Assembly: GCA_000702085.1 (NCBI GenBank)
Contig: JNKP01000006.1
Span: 124,001 to 188,000, forward strand
Direction of reading: 5' to 3'
Length of the DNA stretch: 64,000 bases
Source of the DNA: Lachnospiraceae bacterium P6A3
GTDB lineage: Bacteria; Bacillota; Clostridia; Lachnospirales; Lachnospiraceae
A program made the position numbers and the translations under genes. Under the pieces are notes generated by a model that worked only from the letters and a program-made list of their open reading frames with translations, searched no databases and had not been told where the DNA came from. This document shows positions 8,940 through 17,835 of this stretch, one piece after another. Positions within the stretch are counted from its first letter, which is position 1. Each line of letters begins with the position of its first letter.

Positions 8940-10232
8940 ATGGAACAGTACTTGATTCACGGCGGTAATTCATTGGTTGGGGAAGTTGAGATAGGAGGTG
9001 CGAAAAACGCAGCTCTTCCTATATTAGCCGCCTCAATTATGACCGATGAGACCGTCCATATAGATAATGTTCCCGACGTTCGTGACACCAACGTGCTCAT
9101 GGATGCTATGGGAAGCATAGGTATCATTGTTAATAAAGAAGATCGTCACCGCATCACCATAAATGCAGCCAATATCGGAAGCACCGTGGTATGCGACGAT
9201 AATATAAAGAAGATCAGAGCGTCTTATTATCTGATCGGTGCAATGCTCGGAAAATATAAGACTGCCGAGGTTACCCTCCCCGGAGGATGTGACATCGGAT
9301 GCAGAGCCATCGATCAGCATATCAAAGGCTTCAGAGCTCTCGGAGCCGAAGTGATTCTCGAACACGGTATGATCAAGACCAGGGCACAGCGTCTTGTCGG
9401 TAGCCATATTTATATGGACGTCGTCAGCGTGGGAGCGACCATTAATGTAATGCTTGCAGCTACCATGGCCGAGGGAAAGACCATCATCGAGAATGCGGCT
9501 AAGGAACCCCACGTAGTTGACGTGGCCAACTTCCTGAACTCCATGGGAGCAAATATCAAGGGTGCAGGTACCGATGTCATCCGTATCAAAGGAGTGCCCA
9601 AGCTTCACGGAACAGACTACACCATAGTTCCCGATCAGATCGAAGCAGGAACCTTTATGCTGGCGGCTGCGGCTACAAGAGGTGATATAACCGTTAAGAA
9701 TGTTATTCCCAAGCACCTTGAGTCCATTACCGCAAAGCTTCTCGAGATCGGATGTGAAGTAATGGAGCAGGGAGACCAGGTCAGAGTTGTATGTTCGAGG
9801 CCTCTCAGACATACACATATCAAGACTCTTCCCTATCCCGGATTCCCTACCGACATGCAGCCTCAGATCACTGTTGTGCTCGGACTTTCCGAGGGAACCA
9901 GTATCGTAACCGAGAGTATTTTCGAAAATCGTTTTAAGTATGTTGACGAACTTATCAGAATGGGCGCCAACATTAAGGTAGAAGGAAATACCGCCATCAT
10001 CGACGGAGTATCCAAATACACCGGAGCCGGAATCGCAGCTCCCGACTTAAGAGCCGGTGCGGCACTTGTTCTTGCGGCACTTGCTGCAGAGGGCGAGAGC
10101 ATCGTCGATAATATCCGGTATATCCAGAGAGGATATGAGGATTTCGAGCTTAAGCTCAAAGGTCTCGGTGCTGATGTAAGCGTCGTCAGAAGAGACAACG
10201 ATTATCGCAATTTCAAACTGATGACCAGCTGA
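8940..10232 (+). CDS. murA: UDP-N-acetylglucosamine 1-carboxyvinyltransferase
   Basis: First committed enzyme of peptidoglycan synthesis; transfers enolpyruvate from PEP to UDP-GlcNAc in the cytosol. 430 residues, standard for the family. Visible are the GGAKNAALPILAAS block with Lys22/Asn23 and the catalytic loop GGCDIGCRAIDQH with Cys117, the residue modified by fosfomycin in sensitive enzymes. Firmicutes often carry two murA genes; I cannot tell which paralogue this is. It appears monocistronic, followed by the SAM riboswitch of metK. Confidence 0.95.
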   Translation: MEQYLIHGGNSLVGEVEIGGAKNAALPILAASIMTDETVHIDNVPDVRDTNVLMDAMGSIGIIVNKEDRHRITINAANIGSTVVCDDNIKKIRASYYLIGAMLGKYKTAEVTLPGGCDIGCRAIDQHIKGFRALGAEVILEHGMIKTRAQRLVGSHIYMDVVSVGATINVMLAATMAEGKTIIENAAKEPHVVDVANFLNSMGANIKGAGTDVIRIKGVPKLHGTDYTIVPDQIEAGTFMLAAAATRGDITVKNVIPKHLESITAKLLEIGCEVMEQGDQVRVVCSRPLRHTHIKTLPYPGFPTDMQPQITVVLGLSEGTSIVTESIFENRFKYVDELIRMGANIKVEGNTAIIDGVSKYTGAGIAAPDLRAGAALVLAALAAEGESIVDNIRYIQRGYEDFELKLKGLGADVSVVRRDNDYRNFKLMTS

Positions 10233-10250
10233 AGATGATAAATACGGATA

Positions 10251-10279
10251 TTGACATATATCCTTATATATAGTAGTTT
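10251..10279 (+). promoter_or_regulatory. Candidate promoter of metK leader
   Basis: A consensus -35 TTGACA (10251-10256) is followed after 17 bases by a weak -10, TAGTTT (10274-10279), about 25 bases before the S-box aptamer begins. The -10 is poor, so the exact start is uncertain. Confidence 0.45.
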
Positions 10280-10304
10280 TTACTTAATCAAATATGTTTT
10301 ACCC

Positions 10305-10398
10305 CTTATTCAGAGTTGGCAGAGGTACATAGGACCGATGAAGCCACGGCAACCCCTTTAAGGAAGGTGCCCACCTGAGCGATTAATCGAACAATAAG
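10305..10398 (+). ncRNA. SAM-I (S-box) riboswitch aptamer
   Basis: Conserved S-box blocks appear in order: CTTATTCAGAG at the 5' side, AGGACCGATGAAGCC, CGGCAACC, GGAAGGTGCCCACCTGAGC, and the closing P1 strand AATAAG that pairs with CTTATT. It precedes a terminator hairpin and metK, the classical S-box arrangement: SAM binding should stabilise the terminator and lower SAM synthetase expression. Confidence 0.95.
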
Positions 10399-10422
10399 AG
10401 GACAGTTAATACACGACTAAAT

Positions 10423-10452
10423 CCGCTTCTTGTTCAAGGAAGCGGTTTTTTT
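10423..10452 (+). terminator. Riboswitch-controlled terminator before metK
   Basis: Stem CCGCTTCTT / AAGGAAGCGG type pairing (10423-10445, one wobble pair) followed by seven T. It is placed between the S-box aptamer and the metK ribosome site, so it is the expression platform. Confidence 0.9.
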
Positions 10453-10488
10453 ATGTGGTTAAGGGCCGTAAGGCCGGAAAGGAAATAT

Positions 10489-11679
10489 ATGGAGAAAATA
10501 TTATTTACATCCGAATCGGTTACCGAAGGACATCCCGATAAAATCTGTGATGCGGTATCCGATGCAATACTTGATGCGATGATCGAGCAGGATCCCATGA
10601 GCCGCGTTGCCTGTGAAACAGCAACATGTACCGGATTCGTACTCATCACCGGAGAGATTACAACAAAAGCCAATGTGGACATTCAGGACATTGCAAGAAA
10701 GACTATCATCGATATCGGATATGATTCATCCGATAAAGGTTTTGACGGAAAAACTTGTGCTGTTCTCGTAGCACTCGATAAGCAGTCTCCCGACATCGCC
10801 ATGGGCGTTGACAAAGCACTCGAAGCAAGAGAGAACCAGATGAGCGACGAGCAGATCGAAGCAATCGGTGCCGGCGATCAGGGTATGATGTTCGGTTTTG
10901 CGGTTAACGAGACTCCCGAACTGATGCCTTATCCCATTTCACTTGCACACAAACTTACCAGAAAGCTTACCGAAGTAAGAAAGAACGGAACTCTTCCCTA
11001 TCTCAGAGCAGACGGAAAGAGCCAGGTATCCGTCGAATATGATGAGAACGGAAAGCCCGTAAGACTTGAAGCTGTAGTTCTTTCTACCCAGCATGACGAC
11101 AAGGTTACTCAGGAGCAGATTCACGAAGACATCAAAAAGTATGTATTCGATGAAGTGCTTCCCAAAGAGATGATCGATGAGAATACAAAGTTCTTCATTA
11201 ATCCTACCGGAAGATTTGTTATCGGCGGCCCCAACGGAGATGCCGGACTTACCGGAAGAAAGATCATCGTTGATACTTACGGCGGATACGCACGTCACGG
11301 CGGCGGAGCGTTCTCCGGAAAAGACTGCACCAAGGTTGACAGAAGCGCGGCATATGCGGCAAGATATGTTGCCAAGAATATCGTAGCCGCAGGTATCGCC
11401 GATAAGTGCGAGATTCAGCTTTCATATGCCATCGGTGTTGCACAGCCTACTTCCGTAATGGTAGATACCTTCGGAACCGGTAAGATCTCCGATGAAAAGC
11501 TGGTTGAGATCGTAAGAGAGAATTTCGATCTTCGTCCCGCAGGAATCATCAAGATGCTTGACTTGAGAAGACCCATCTACAAGGCAACCTCCGCATACGG
11601 TCACTTCGGAAGAACCGATGTTGAACTTCCCTGGGAGAAGACCGATAAGGCAGAGCTTTTAAAGGGATATATTAAATGA
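10489..11679 (+). CDS. metK: S-adenosylmethionine synthetase
   Basis: 396 residues; makes SAM from methionine and ATP. Family blocks [34 protein letters not shown] and the GGGAFSGKD loop are present. I start at ATG 10489, preceded by AAAGGA; an ATG at 10453 in the same frame lies inside the terminator's T run and cannot be used. Expression is expected to be SAM-repressed through the leader. The gene ends in an ATGA overlap with glf, so glf is co-transcribed and translationally coupled. Confidence 0.97.
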   Translation: MEKILFTSESVTEGHPDKICDAVSDAILDAMIEQDPMSRVACETATCTGFVLITGEITTKANVDIQDIARKTIIDIGYDSSDKGFDGKTCAVLVALDKQSPDIAMGVDKALEARENQMSDEQIEAIGAGDQGMMFGFAVNETPELMPYPISLAHKLTRKLTEVRKNGTLPYLRADGKSQVSVEYDENGKPVRLEAVVLSTQHDDKVTQEQIHEDIKKYVFDEVLPKEMIDENTKFFINPTGRFVIGGPNGDAGLTGRKIIVDTYGGYARHGGGAFSGKDCTKVDRSAAYAARYVAKNIVAAGIADKCEIQLSYAIGVAQPTSVMVDTFGTGKISDEKLVEIVRENFDLRPAGIIKMLDLRRPIYKATSAYGHFGRTDVELPWEKTDKAELLKGYIK

Positions 11680-12797
11680 GATACGATTATCTGATAGTCG
11701 GCGCAGGCCTTTTCGGCAGTGTTTTTGCACAGCGTGCAAAACAGGCCGGAAAGAAATGCCTGGTAATAGATAAAAGAGAACACATTGCCGGAAATATTTA
11801 TTCCAAAGAAGAACACGGTATTCAGGTTCACAAATACGGTGCTCATATATTCCATACGTCCGATAAAAGAGTGTGGGATTATGTTCAGGAATTTGCTGAG
11901 TTTAATAATTTTATTAACTCTCCCGTGGCCAAATACGGCGATGAACTCTACAATCTTCCTTTTAACATGAACACCTTCAGCAAGATGTGGAATATTTCCA
12001 CACCCGAGGAAGCAAAGAAGATCATTGATGAGCAGAAGGCGGATTGTTACAAAGAAGAACCCGCAAACCTTGAAGAACAGGCTCTTAATCTGGTAGGCCG
12101 CGATATTTATGAAAAGCTTATCAAGGGATATACACGTAAGCAGTGGGGCAGGGACTGTACCGAACTTCCCGCATTCATAATAAAAAGACTTCCCGTCAGA
12201 TTTACTTACGACAATAATTACTTTAATGACAGGTATCAGGGTATTCCCATGGGCGGATATACCGCCATGGTAGAGAAGATGCTTGAAGGGACCGAGGTAA
12301 GGCTCGGAATATCTTACGGCGATTTTCTTGAGAAAAACTGTGCATCTCCCGAACCCGAATCATTCGATAAAGTGATCTATACGGGACCTGTTGATGAATA
12401 CTTCGGATATAAACTGGGTTACCTTGAGTATAGATCTCTCAGGTTCGAAGAAGAGTATATGGAAGATGTAGATAACTTCCAGGGAAATGCAGCAGTTAAC
12501 TACACCTCTGCAGATGTGCCTTATACCAGAATAATCGAGCATAAACATTTCGAATTCGGAAAAGGTGACGGAACTGTCATAACTAGGGAGTATCCTTCGG
12601 AATGGAAGCCGGGAGATGAACCTTATTATCCCGTCAACAATGACAGAAATTCCGAACTGTACGGAAAATACAAAGAGATGGCGGATGCCGAGAAGGATGT
12701 TATATTCGGCGGAAGACTCGGAGTGTATAAGTACTATGACATGGATAAGGTAATCGCATCCGCGCTTGAACTTGCGGACAGCGAGTTTGGAAATTAA
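11676..12797 (+). CDS. glf: UDP-galactopyranose mutase
   Basis: 373-residue flavoenzyme that converts UDP-galactopyranose to UDP-galactofuranose for surface glycans. The N-terminal FAD-binding motif [19 protein letters not shown] is followed by the family blocks [23 protein letters not shown] and [22 protein letters not shown]. It overlaps metK by four bases (ATGA), so it lies under the same SAM riboswitch. Glycosyltransferases for galactofuranose are not nearby. A strong bidirectional terminator follows. Confidence 0.95.
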   Translation: MRYDYLIVGAGLFGSVFAQRAKQAGKKCLVIDKREHIAGNIYSKEEHGIQVHKYGAHIFHTSDKRVWDYVQEFAEFNNFINSPVAKYGDELYNLPFNMNTFSKMWNISTPEEAKKIIDEQKADCYKEEPANLEEQALNLVGRDIYEKLIKGYTRKQWGRDCTELPAFIIKRLPVRFTYDNNYFNDRYQGIPMGGYTAMVEKMLEGTEVRLGISYGDFLEKNCASPEPESFDKVIYTGPVDEYFGYKLGYLEYRSLRFEEEYMEDVDNFQGNAAVNYTSADVPYTRIIEHKHFEFGKGDGTVITREYPSEWKPGDEPYYPVNNDRNSELYGKYKEMADAEKDVIFGGRLGVYKYYDMDKVIASALELADSEFGN

Positions 12798-12811
12798 AAT
12801 GATTTCATAAG

Positions 12812-12844
12812 AAAAGCCCTGCAGCTTATCACTGCAGGGCTTTT
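12812..12844. terminator. Bidirectional terminator between glf and the FliD-like gene
   Basis: Perfect 13-base arms AAAAGCCCTGCAG and CTGCAGGGCTTTT around loop CTTATCA. A and T runs on both sides make it work for glf (plus) and the convergent FliD-like gene (minus). Confidence 0.9.
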
Positions 12845-12858
12845 AGTTTGCTTTCTTA

Positions 12859-14151
12859 TTAACAGCTGTAGTTAAACATCATTCCGCTGTAGATACTCGA
12901 TGTATAAGGGGATGACAGATTGTGTCCCGGATTCTTATAAGCGACCACTTTGCGGTTTACATACTGCATGGGATCCAGCGAAACCTGCGAACTTTTTTTC
13001 ATCATCGAGTTCGAGAAGTCTTTAAGCGTACTGAAAGTTTTTCCTATATCATCGCTTTCTTCAGCAACTTCTCTGAGCTTATCCGAATCGATCGAAAGCG
13101 ATCCGTTGCTTTCGACATTGATACCGAGACTTCCCAGTGCATCTTTGTATGCTCCGGTGATGCCGCTTAATTCATTGTCGAGAAGCCTTGTCTTGATGCC
13201 CTGTCCCGTATAGGAGTTAACGGCTTTGAGGAAATCGTTGAAACTTCCGATAACCTGGCCAACATTTTCTTCAACCGATTCGATGTCCGCTTTGATGCTG
13301 ATGGTTGTGGGTTTTCCTTCGGGACTGAGCTCATTTAAAGTAACTTCATACATCTTGCCGATGGTGAAGTGGTTGGATGAAGCGTTTCTGTCCTCACCGT
13401 TTAATGAAAATACCGCATTGGTGGGATAGCTGCTTACTTTATCGAGTCCGAAATAGTCAACCGATCCGGAAGCTTTGGATGTGCGGTCATCGCTTATGGA
13501 GAATATGGTATCCTTGCCTGCGCTTACACCGCTTGAATCGGAAGTGATTCTGATCGCGGAATTATTACCTTCGGTTTCAAGTGATGCACTTAAGCCTATG
13601 CCGGCATTGTTTACCAGTCTTACAAGTCTTTCCTGAATACTTCTGTTGGTTTCGTCTTCGGAGATATGGAACTGGAATTCATAGTTCATATCACCGATGC
13701 TGACGTCAAATGAATAATTGTCTTCGGGAAGCGATACGGGATCGTTGGGAAGGTAATTACCCAGGTTCTCCTGAGGAGATGCCAGCTGTTTTACTTCGAT
13801 ATCGAAAGAAGGAACGGATTCCGTATTGTCATCACCTATGAAGTCGACCGATACGGTATCGGGATCCGTTGAAGCGGCGTGCTTTTTGTTAAAGGCTCCG
13901 TCTTCGTCAAGACCGCCGACTTCCGCAAGAGACGCACGAAGATTACGAGCGGATTCTTTTAATCCGATCGCACCTATCTTGGCCTCCTGATCCTTTACGG
14001 GAAGATACCAGGGAGCATCTTTATTTGCTTTGACGATGGAATTGTAAGTACTGCGAAGCTCACTCTTCTTGTGAGTGTCGTACTTGGATATCTTCGGGGC
14101 GCCGAACGCCGTCAGATAGTTGTTGAATATTGTGTTACTAACAGCACTCAT
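12859..14151 (-). CDS. FliD-like flagellar cap/hook-associated protein
   Basis: About 430 residues. It resembles the FliD (HAP2) family: a central DNYSFDVSIGDMNYEFQFHI strand region, a VNNAGIGLSASL segment typical of FliD N-terminal domains, and a C-terminal DFLKAVNSYTGQGIKTRLL...ITGAYKDALGSLGINVESNGSLSID block matching the FliD C-terminal domain. The extreme N-terminus is long and atypical. I prefer ATG 14151 (GGGGG seven bases upstream) to the GTG at 14157. A sigma-28-like promoter about 260 bases upstream fits flagellar control. It could be a paralogue of the true cap, since no fliS or fliC is beside it. Confidence 0.7.
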   Translation of the reverse strand: MSAVSNTIFNNYLTAFGAPKISKYDTHKKSELRSTYNSIVKANKDAPWYLPVKDQEAKIGAIGLKESARNLRASLAEVGGLDEDGAFNKKHAASTDPDTVSVDFIGDDNTESVPSFDIEVKQLASPQENLGNYLPNDPVSLPEDNYSFDVSIGDMNYEFQFHISEDETNRSIQERLVRLVNNAGIGLSASLETEGNNSAIRITSDSSGVSAGKDTIFSISDDRTSKASGSVDYFGLDKVSSYPTNAVFSLNGEDRNASSNHFTIGKMYEVTLNELSPEGKPTTISIKADIESVEENVGQVIGSFNDFLKAVNSYTGQGIKTRLLDNELSGITGAYKDALGSLGINVESNGSLSIDSDKLREVAEESDDIGKTFSTLKDFSNSMMKKSSQVSLDPMQYVNRKVVAYKNPGHNLSSPYTSSIYSGMMFNYSC

Positions 14152-14157
14152 CGCCAC

Positions 14158-14412
14158 GCCCCCTTTCTTCCATGAAATGTGTGACAGCCGGTGCAGGCTT
14201 AAACCTGACTAAAGGATCCTTCCTTTTTATTAGAGTGGACATATATGGCAAACAGACCTAATATGCCACCATCAGACTATTAGTTAAGATTAAAGTATCA
14301 CCCCAAAGTCAAATTTGCAAGATGTTTTTTTAAGTAAAATAGCGGTTTTTCGGGCTTTGTTGTCGAAATTCTTTCATTCTCACGAGCTTAAGCTTGCAAT
14401 ATTCTGACTATT
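14158..14412 (-). promoter_or_regulatory. Long leader of the FliD-like gene
   Basis: This non-coding stretch lies between the sigma-28-like promoter (14421-14448) and the FliD-like start. On the minus strand it contains a short hairpin CAGG-TTTAAG-CCTG (about 14195-14208), an AAGGATCCTTT palindrome and a T-rich tract near 14330. A second, sigma-A-like start (TTGACT near 14311) is possible. No ORF of note is seen. Confidence 0.3.
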
Positions 14413-14420
14413 TAATAATT

Positions 14421-14448
14421 ATATCGGAATGTTCAGATAATTAGTTTA
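14421..14448 (-). promoter_or_regulatory. Sigma-28 (SigD/FliA)-type promoter
   Basis: On the minus strand: TAAA (14448-14445), 16 bases, then TCCGATAT (14428-14421). The Bacillus SigD pattern is TAAA, 14-16 bases, GCCGATAT, so this matches at all but one -10 position. It points at the FliD-like gene. Confidence 0.6.
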
Positions 14449-14515
14449 GCCTATATTATAGAAATAAGACCGTAAGGCGGCCGTCTAAATACTATGCAAT
14501 AAGCCCATTTTAATA

Positions 14516-14521
14516 TATAAT
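14516..14521 (+). promoter_or_regulatory. Candidate -10 of guaA
   Basis: A perfect TATAAT lies 25 bases before the guaA ATG, with no good -35 at 16-18 bases. An alternative TATTAT at 14453-14458 would give an 80-base leader. No purine riboswitch core is present. Confidence 0.3.
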
Positions 14522-14546
14522 TTAGGGCATTGAAAGGAATGGAAAG

Positions 14547-16178
14547 ATGGATAAAGAACTGGTATTGGTAATAGATTTCGGCGGTCAGTATAATCAGCTG
14601 GTCGCAAGAAGAGTAAGAGAAAACAATGTATATTGCGAAATCTACTCTTATAAAACTCCTTTGGATCAGATCAAGGCGATGAATCCCAAGGGAATCATTC
14701 TTACCGGCGGACCCAACAGCGTCTACGAAGAGGGTGCCGCAGCCTGTGACAAAGAACTCTTTAAAATGGGTGTTCCCGTTCTCGGGCTTTGCTACGGTGC
14801 GCAGCTCATGAGCTTTCTTCTCGGAGGTAATGTCGAAAAGGCTCCCGTAAGGGAATACGGACATACTCCTCTTAAGGTTGATACCTCATCTCCCGTTTTT
14901 GAAGGTGTAACGGAAAATACAACATGCTGGATGAGCCATAATGATTACATATCAAAGATTGCTCCCGGCTTCAAATCTATCGCAACCACAGATAATTGTC
15001 CTTACGCAGCGATTGCAAATGATGCGGAGAATCTTTACGGATTCCAGTATCATCCCGAAGTTCTTCATACTCCCGAAGGAACCAGGATGCTCGGCAATTT
15101 CCTCTACAATGTATGTCATTGCAAGGGCGATTGGAAGATGAGTTCTTTTGCGGAAGAGCAGATTAAGCTTATCAGGGAAAAGGTCGGAGACGGAAAAGTT
15201 CTCTGTGCACTTTCCGGCGGTGTAGATTCTTCCGTTGCTGCCGTTCTTTTATCCAAGGCAGTAGGAAAACAGCTTACATGCGTATTCGTAGATCACGGTC
15301 TTCTCAGAAAAGACGAAGGTGACCAGGTTGAAGCAATCTTCGGACCTGAAGGACATTATGATCTTAACTTCATAAGAGTAAATGCCAAAGACAGATTTTA
15401 CGGAAAGCTCGCAGGCGTAACGGAGCCTGAGCGCAAGCGTAAAATAATCGGTGAGGAATTCATCAGAGTATTCGAAGAAGAAGCCAAGAAGATCGGAACT
15501 GTTGACTTCCTCGTACAGGGAACCATTTATCCCGATGTTGTTGAATCCGGACTGGGCGGAGAATCCGCTGTGATCAAGTCCCACCACAATGTCGGAGGAC
15601 TTCCCGATTATGTTGATTTCAAAGAGATCATTGAACCTCTCAGAAATCTCTTCAAAGACGAAGTAAGAAAGGTCGGACTTGAGCTCGGCATTCCCGACCA
15701 TCTTGTATTCAGACAGCCCTTCCCCGGACCGGGACTCGGCATACGTATCATCGGTGATATTACCGCAGAAAAAGTTGCCATCGTTCAGGATGCGGACTTT
15801 ATCTACAGAGAAGAAGTTGAAAAGGCTGCCAACGAGTATGCGCTTGAAGCAGCAAAGGCAGCAGGAGTTAATATCGACAGAGATCATCCCGACCATGCGC
15901 TCCTCAGAAGCTATTGGCCCGAGTGGATGCCCAATCAGTATTTTGCAGCTCTTACCAATATGAGATCCGTAGGCGTTATGGGTGATGAGAGAACTTACGA
16001 TCACGCCGTGGCACTCCGCGCAGTCAAGACCATTGACTTCATGACCGCAGAGTCCGCTCAGATCCCTTATGAGATCCTAATGCAGGTTATGAACCGCATC
16101 ATCAACGAGGTAAAGGGAGTAAACAGAGTACTCTACGACCTTACTTCGAAGCCTCCCGGGACCGTGGAACTGGAGTGA
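14547..16178 (+). CDS. guaA: GMP synthase (glutamine-hydrolysing)
   Basis: 543 residues; converts XMP to GMP with glutamine as nitrogen donor. The N-terminal class I amidotransferase has its nucleophile in GLCYGAQLM and its histidine/glutamate in YHPEV. The ATP pyrophosphatase P-loop is [11 protein letters not shown], and the C-terminal dimerisation domain ends [17 protein letters not shown]. Usual length is about 510-525; the extra residues are an insertion in the C-terminal domain (after [16 protein letters not shown], with [17 protein letters not shown]) just before the [13 protein letters not shown] block. AAAGGA precedes the ATG. Monocistronic in this window. Confidence 0.96.
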   Translation: MDKELVLVIDFGGQYNQLVARRVRENNVYCEIYSYKTPLDQIKAMNPKGIILTGGPNSVYEEGAAACDKELFKMGVPVLGLCYGAQLMSFLLGGNVEKAPVREYGHTPLKVDTSSPVFEGVTENTTCWMSHNDYISKIAPGFKSIATTDNCPYAAIANDAENLYGFQYHPEVLHTPEGTRMLGNFLYNVCHCKGDWKMSSFAEEQIKLIREKVGDGKVLCALSGGVDSSVAAVLLSKAVGKQLTCVFVDHGLLRKDEGDQVEAIFGPEGHYDLNFIRVNAKDRFYGKLAGVTEPERKRKIIGEEFIRVFEEEAKKIGTVDFLVQGTIYPDVVESGLGGESAVIKSHHNVGGLPDYVDFKEIIEPLRNLFKDEVRKVGLELGIPDHLVFRQPFPGPGLGIRIIGDITAEKVAIVQDADFIYREEVEKAANEYALEAAKAAGVNIDRDHPDHALLRSYWPEWMPNQYFAALTNMRSVGVMGDERTYDHAVALRAVKTIDFMTAESAQIPYEILMQVMNRIINEVKGVNRVLYDLTSKPPGTVELE

Positions 16179-16293
16179 CCCTGCTTAGCCATTTGGAGGA
16201 TAAGGCAGGTTGCCCGGTGATTCCTGCGCTGTGCCATAAATACTTTGGAGGCAGAGCATCATTTACTTTCAAATATAGAATTATGCGTTTTAC

Positions 16294-16330
16294 GATGCCC
16301 GAAACCCAATTAATGGTGGTTTCGGGCATC
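16294..16330 (+). terminator. Hairpin after guaA; also first unit of repeat array U
   Basis: A 13-base perfect stem GATGCCCGAAACC / GGTTTCGGGCATC with an 11-base loop, 115 bases after the guaA stop and followed by GAAATCTTTT. It could terminate guaA. It is also exactly 37 bp, starts GATGC and ends GCATC, and stands 25 bp before the next such unit, so it is in register with the array that follows. Confidence 0.6.
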
Positions 16331-16891
16331 GAAATCTTTTGAGAATCTTTCTTTTGATGCTATTCGCTTGTCCATCCCCGGACAAGGCATCAATAATCCT
16401 CAGAAGTTAATATTCCGATGCTTTTTCGAGAACTTTCGTCCCGGCAAAGCATCAAAAATCCCAACCATTTTAATCTTAGATGCTTTTTATGTCTGCGCAA
16501 AACTGCGGAGGCATCGAAAAACATGGACAGCGCAGAAATTGATGCTTTTTGGGTGTTCGGGCAAGCGAAGAAGCATCAAAATCTCTCGAATCCGCAGAAG
16601 TTGATGCTTTTTGGGTGGTCAGGCATGAGGATAAGCATCAAAAAACAGGGAATGTGCCCAGGTTGATGCCTTTTGGGTGTTCGGACATGCGAAGAAGCAT
16701 CAAAAAACAGGTAATGTGCCCAAGTTGATGCTTTTCGGGTAGTCGGGCAAGCGAAGAAGCATCAAAATCCTTTGGATTCGTGGAAATTGATGCTTTTTGG
16801 GTGTTCGGGCAAGCGAAGAAGCATCAAAACCACGCGAGTCCTCGGAAATTGATGCTTATTCGATTCTTTGCTGTCCCGAGAACATAGGATC
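16294..16891 (+). repeat. Hairpin repeat array U: 9 units plus terminal half unit, 62-bp period
   Basis: Units run from GATGC to GCATC and start at 16294, 16356, 16417, 16479, 16541, 16603, 16665, 16727 and 16789. All are 37 bp except the second (36). Every spacer is exactly 25 bp. A tenth start at 16851 keeps the register but lacks the closing arm. The typical unit is GATGCTTTTT - 17-base loop - AAGAAGCATC, so it folds into a 10-12 bp hairpin, usually extended by flanking TT...AA. Units at 16541-16825 are close copies; earlier units share only the stem ends. Spacers are partly conserved (AAAA at the 5' end, GAAATT or AAGTT at the 3' end). The 62-bp period is not a multiple of three and no convincing gene covers it. 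The region fills the gap between guaA and the nuclease-like gene. Confidence 0.95.
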
Positions 16892-16928
16892 AAGTGCGCC
16901 CGTTGATGAAAAAAGAAAGGAAATTCAA

Positions 16929-17762
16929 ATGAACAGAAATAATTACTCAGGAATGCTCCATTCATCCGGTTTGTATGAGGAGGCCCAAAGACGCTGTCTT
17001 GAGCTATCTGATTGCAAGATGCATATTGAGAGCGAACTTCGGAAAGCTCCGGCTGGTATCATACACGTAGTGAATAGTAGAAGCAGAATACAATTTTATA
17101 ACCGCAAAAACAAAACTGATACATCCGGAAAATATATCCGCAAATCAGAAAAACAGATCATTCGGGCGCTGCTTCAAAAAACGTACAATCAAAAAGCTTT
17201 GAAATTGCTGAATGAAGAAATTGGAAATCTCAATCTGCTACAGAAGAGATCAAACGGTATTTCGGAGAGGATAAGGAAGCTGTATTCCAATCTTCCGTCG
17301 GAAATAAAGGAATACATAAATCCTATCGATAAATCAGATGAGGATTTCATTGCAGAATGGATGAACATACCTTACGATGGAAAAGAGATTTCCGAGCAAA
17401 TGCCTGTATTTGTAACTGAGCGCGGAGAAAGAGTGCGCTCCAAATCTGAGCTGAACATAGCAAACAAACTAGCGGAAAATCATATTCCCTACAAGTATGA
17501 GTGTCCACTGATCTTGTCAAAAGGGACGGTGATATATCCGGACTTCACAATCATGGATGTGAAAAAACGGAAAGAAATCTACTGGGAACACAGAGGAATG
17601 ATGGACGACAGAGAGTATGCACGTCAGGCCGTATTTAAAATGAAATCCATGATGAATGCAGGGATCGTGATCGGGAAAAATCTGATCATAACAGAGGAAA
17701 CATATGCAAATCCTTTGGGAACAAATGAGATAGACAAAATGATAGCCGAATATTTCTGTTAA
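16929..17762 (+). CDS. PD-(D/E)XK nuclease-like protein
   Basis: 277 residues. I do not recognise a named family, but the C-terminal half has the PD-(D/E)XK layout: SKSE (Glu174), a strand ending YPDF (Asp205) and YWEH (Glu220-His221). This gives an E...D...E-x-(H/K) active site as in several orphan nucleases from Firmicutes and their phages. The N-terminal half is helical and lysine-rich (coiled-coil-like, about 70-125) and could bind nucleic acid. The frame is open upstream to 16797, but that part runs through repeat units; ATG 16929 has AAAGGA eight bases before it. The gene is AT-rich (22 G/C of 60 at 17161-17220) compared with guaA (34 of 60 at 15541-15600). It sits directly after array U. 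Confidence 0.55.
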   Translation: MNRNNYSGMLHSSGLYEEAQRRCLELSDCKMHIESELRKAPAGIIHVVNSRSRIQFYNRKNKTDTSGKYIRKSEKQIIRALLQKTYNQKALKLLNEEIGNLNLLQKRSNGISERIRKLYSNLPSEIKEYINPIDKSDEDFIAEWMNIPYDGKEISEQMPVFVTERGERVRSKSELNIANKLAENHIPYKYECPLILSKGTVIYPDFTIMDVKKRKEIYWEHRGMMDDREYARQAVFKMKSMMNAGIVIGKNLIITEETYANPLGTNEIDKMIAEYFC

Positions 17763-17835
17763 AATGTGGCGGAATCTTGATTGCAGATATACTCGTTATA
17801 AGTATTATACGCAATAAAATGTTAGGAATATTATT

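Noticed and set aside
14449-14546. Purine riboswitch before guaA
   Set aside because: The xpt-type core and loop-loop sequences are absent, and the leader is probably under 100 bases.
16368-16666. Overlapping small ORFs within array U, and similar ones in array V (19519-19716)
   Set aside because: They read through the hairpins in shifting frames, have no ribosome sites and no conserved domains. The 62-bp period would shift frame at every unit.
16294-16891. CRISPR array reading of the 37-bp repeat / 25-bp spacer pattern
   Set aside because: The units are not identical, early units share only their stem ends, the spacers resemble one another (three in array V are almost the same), and no cas gene is present. 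In CRISPR the repeats are constant and the spacers unique.
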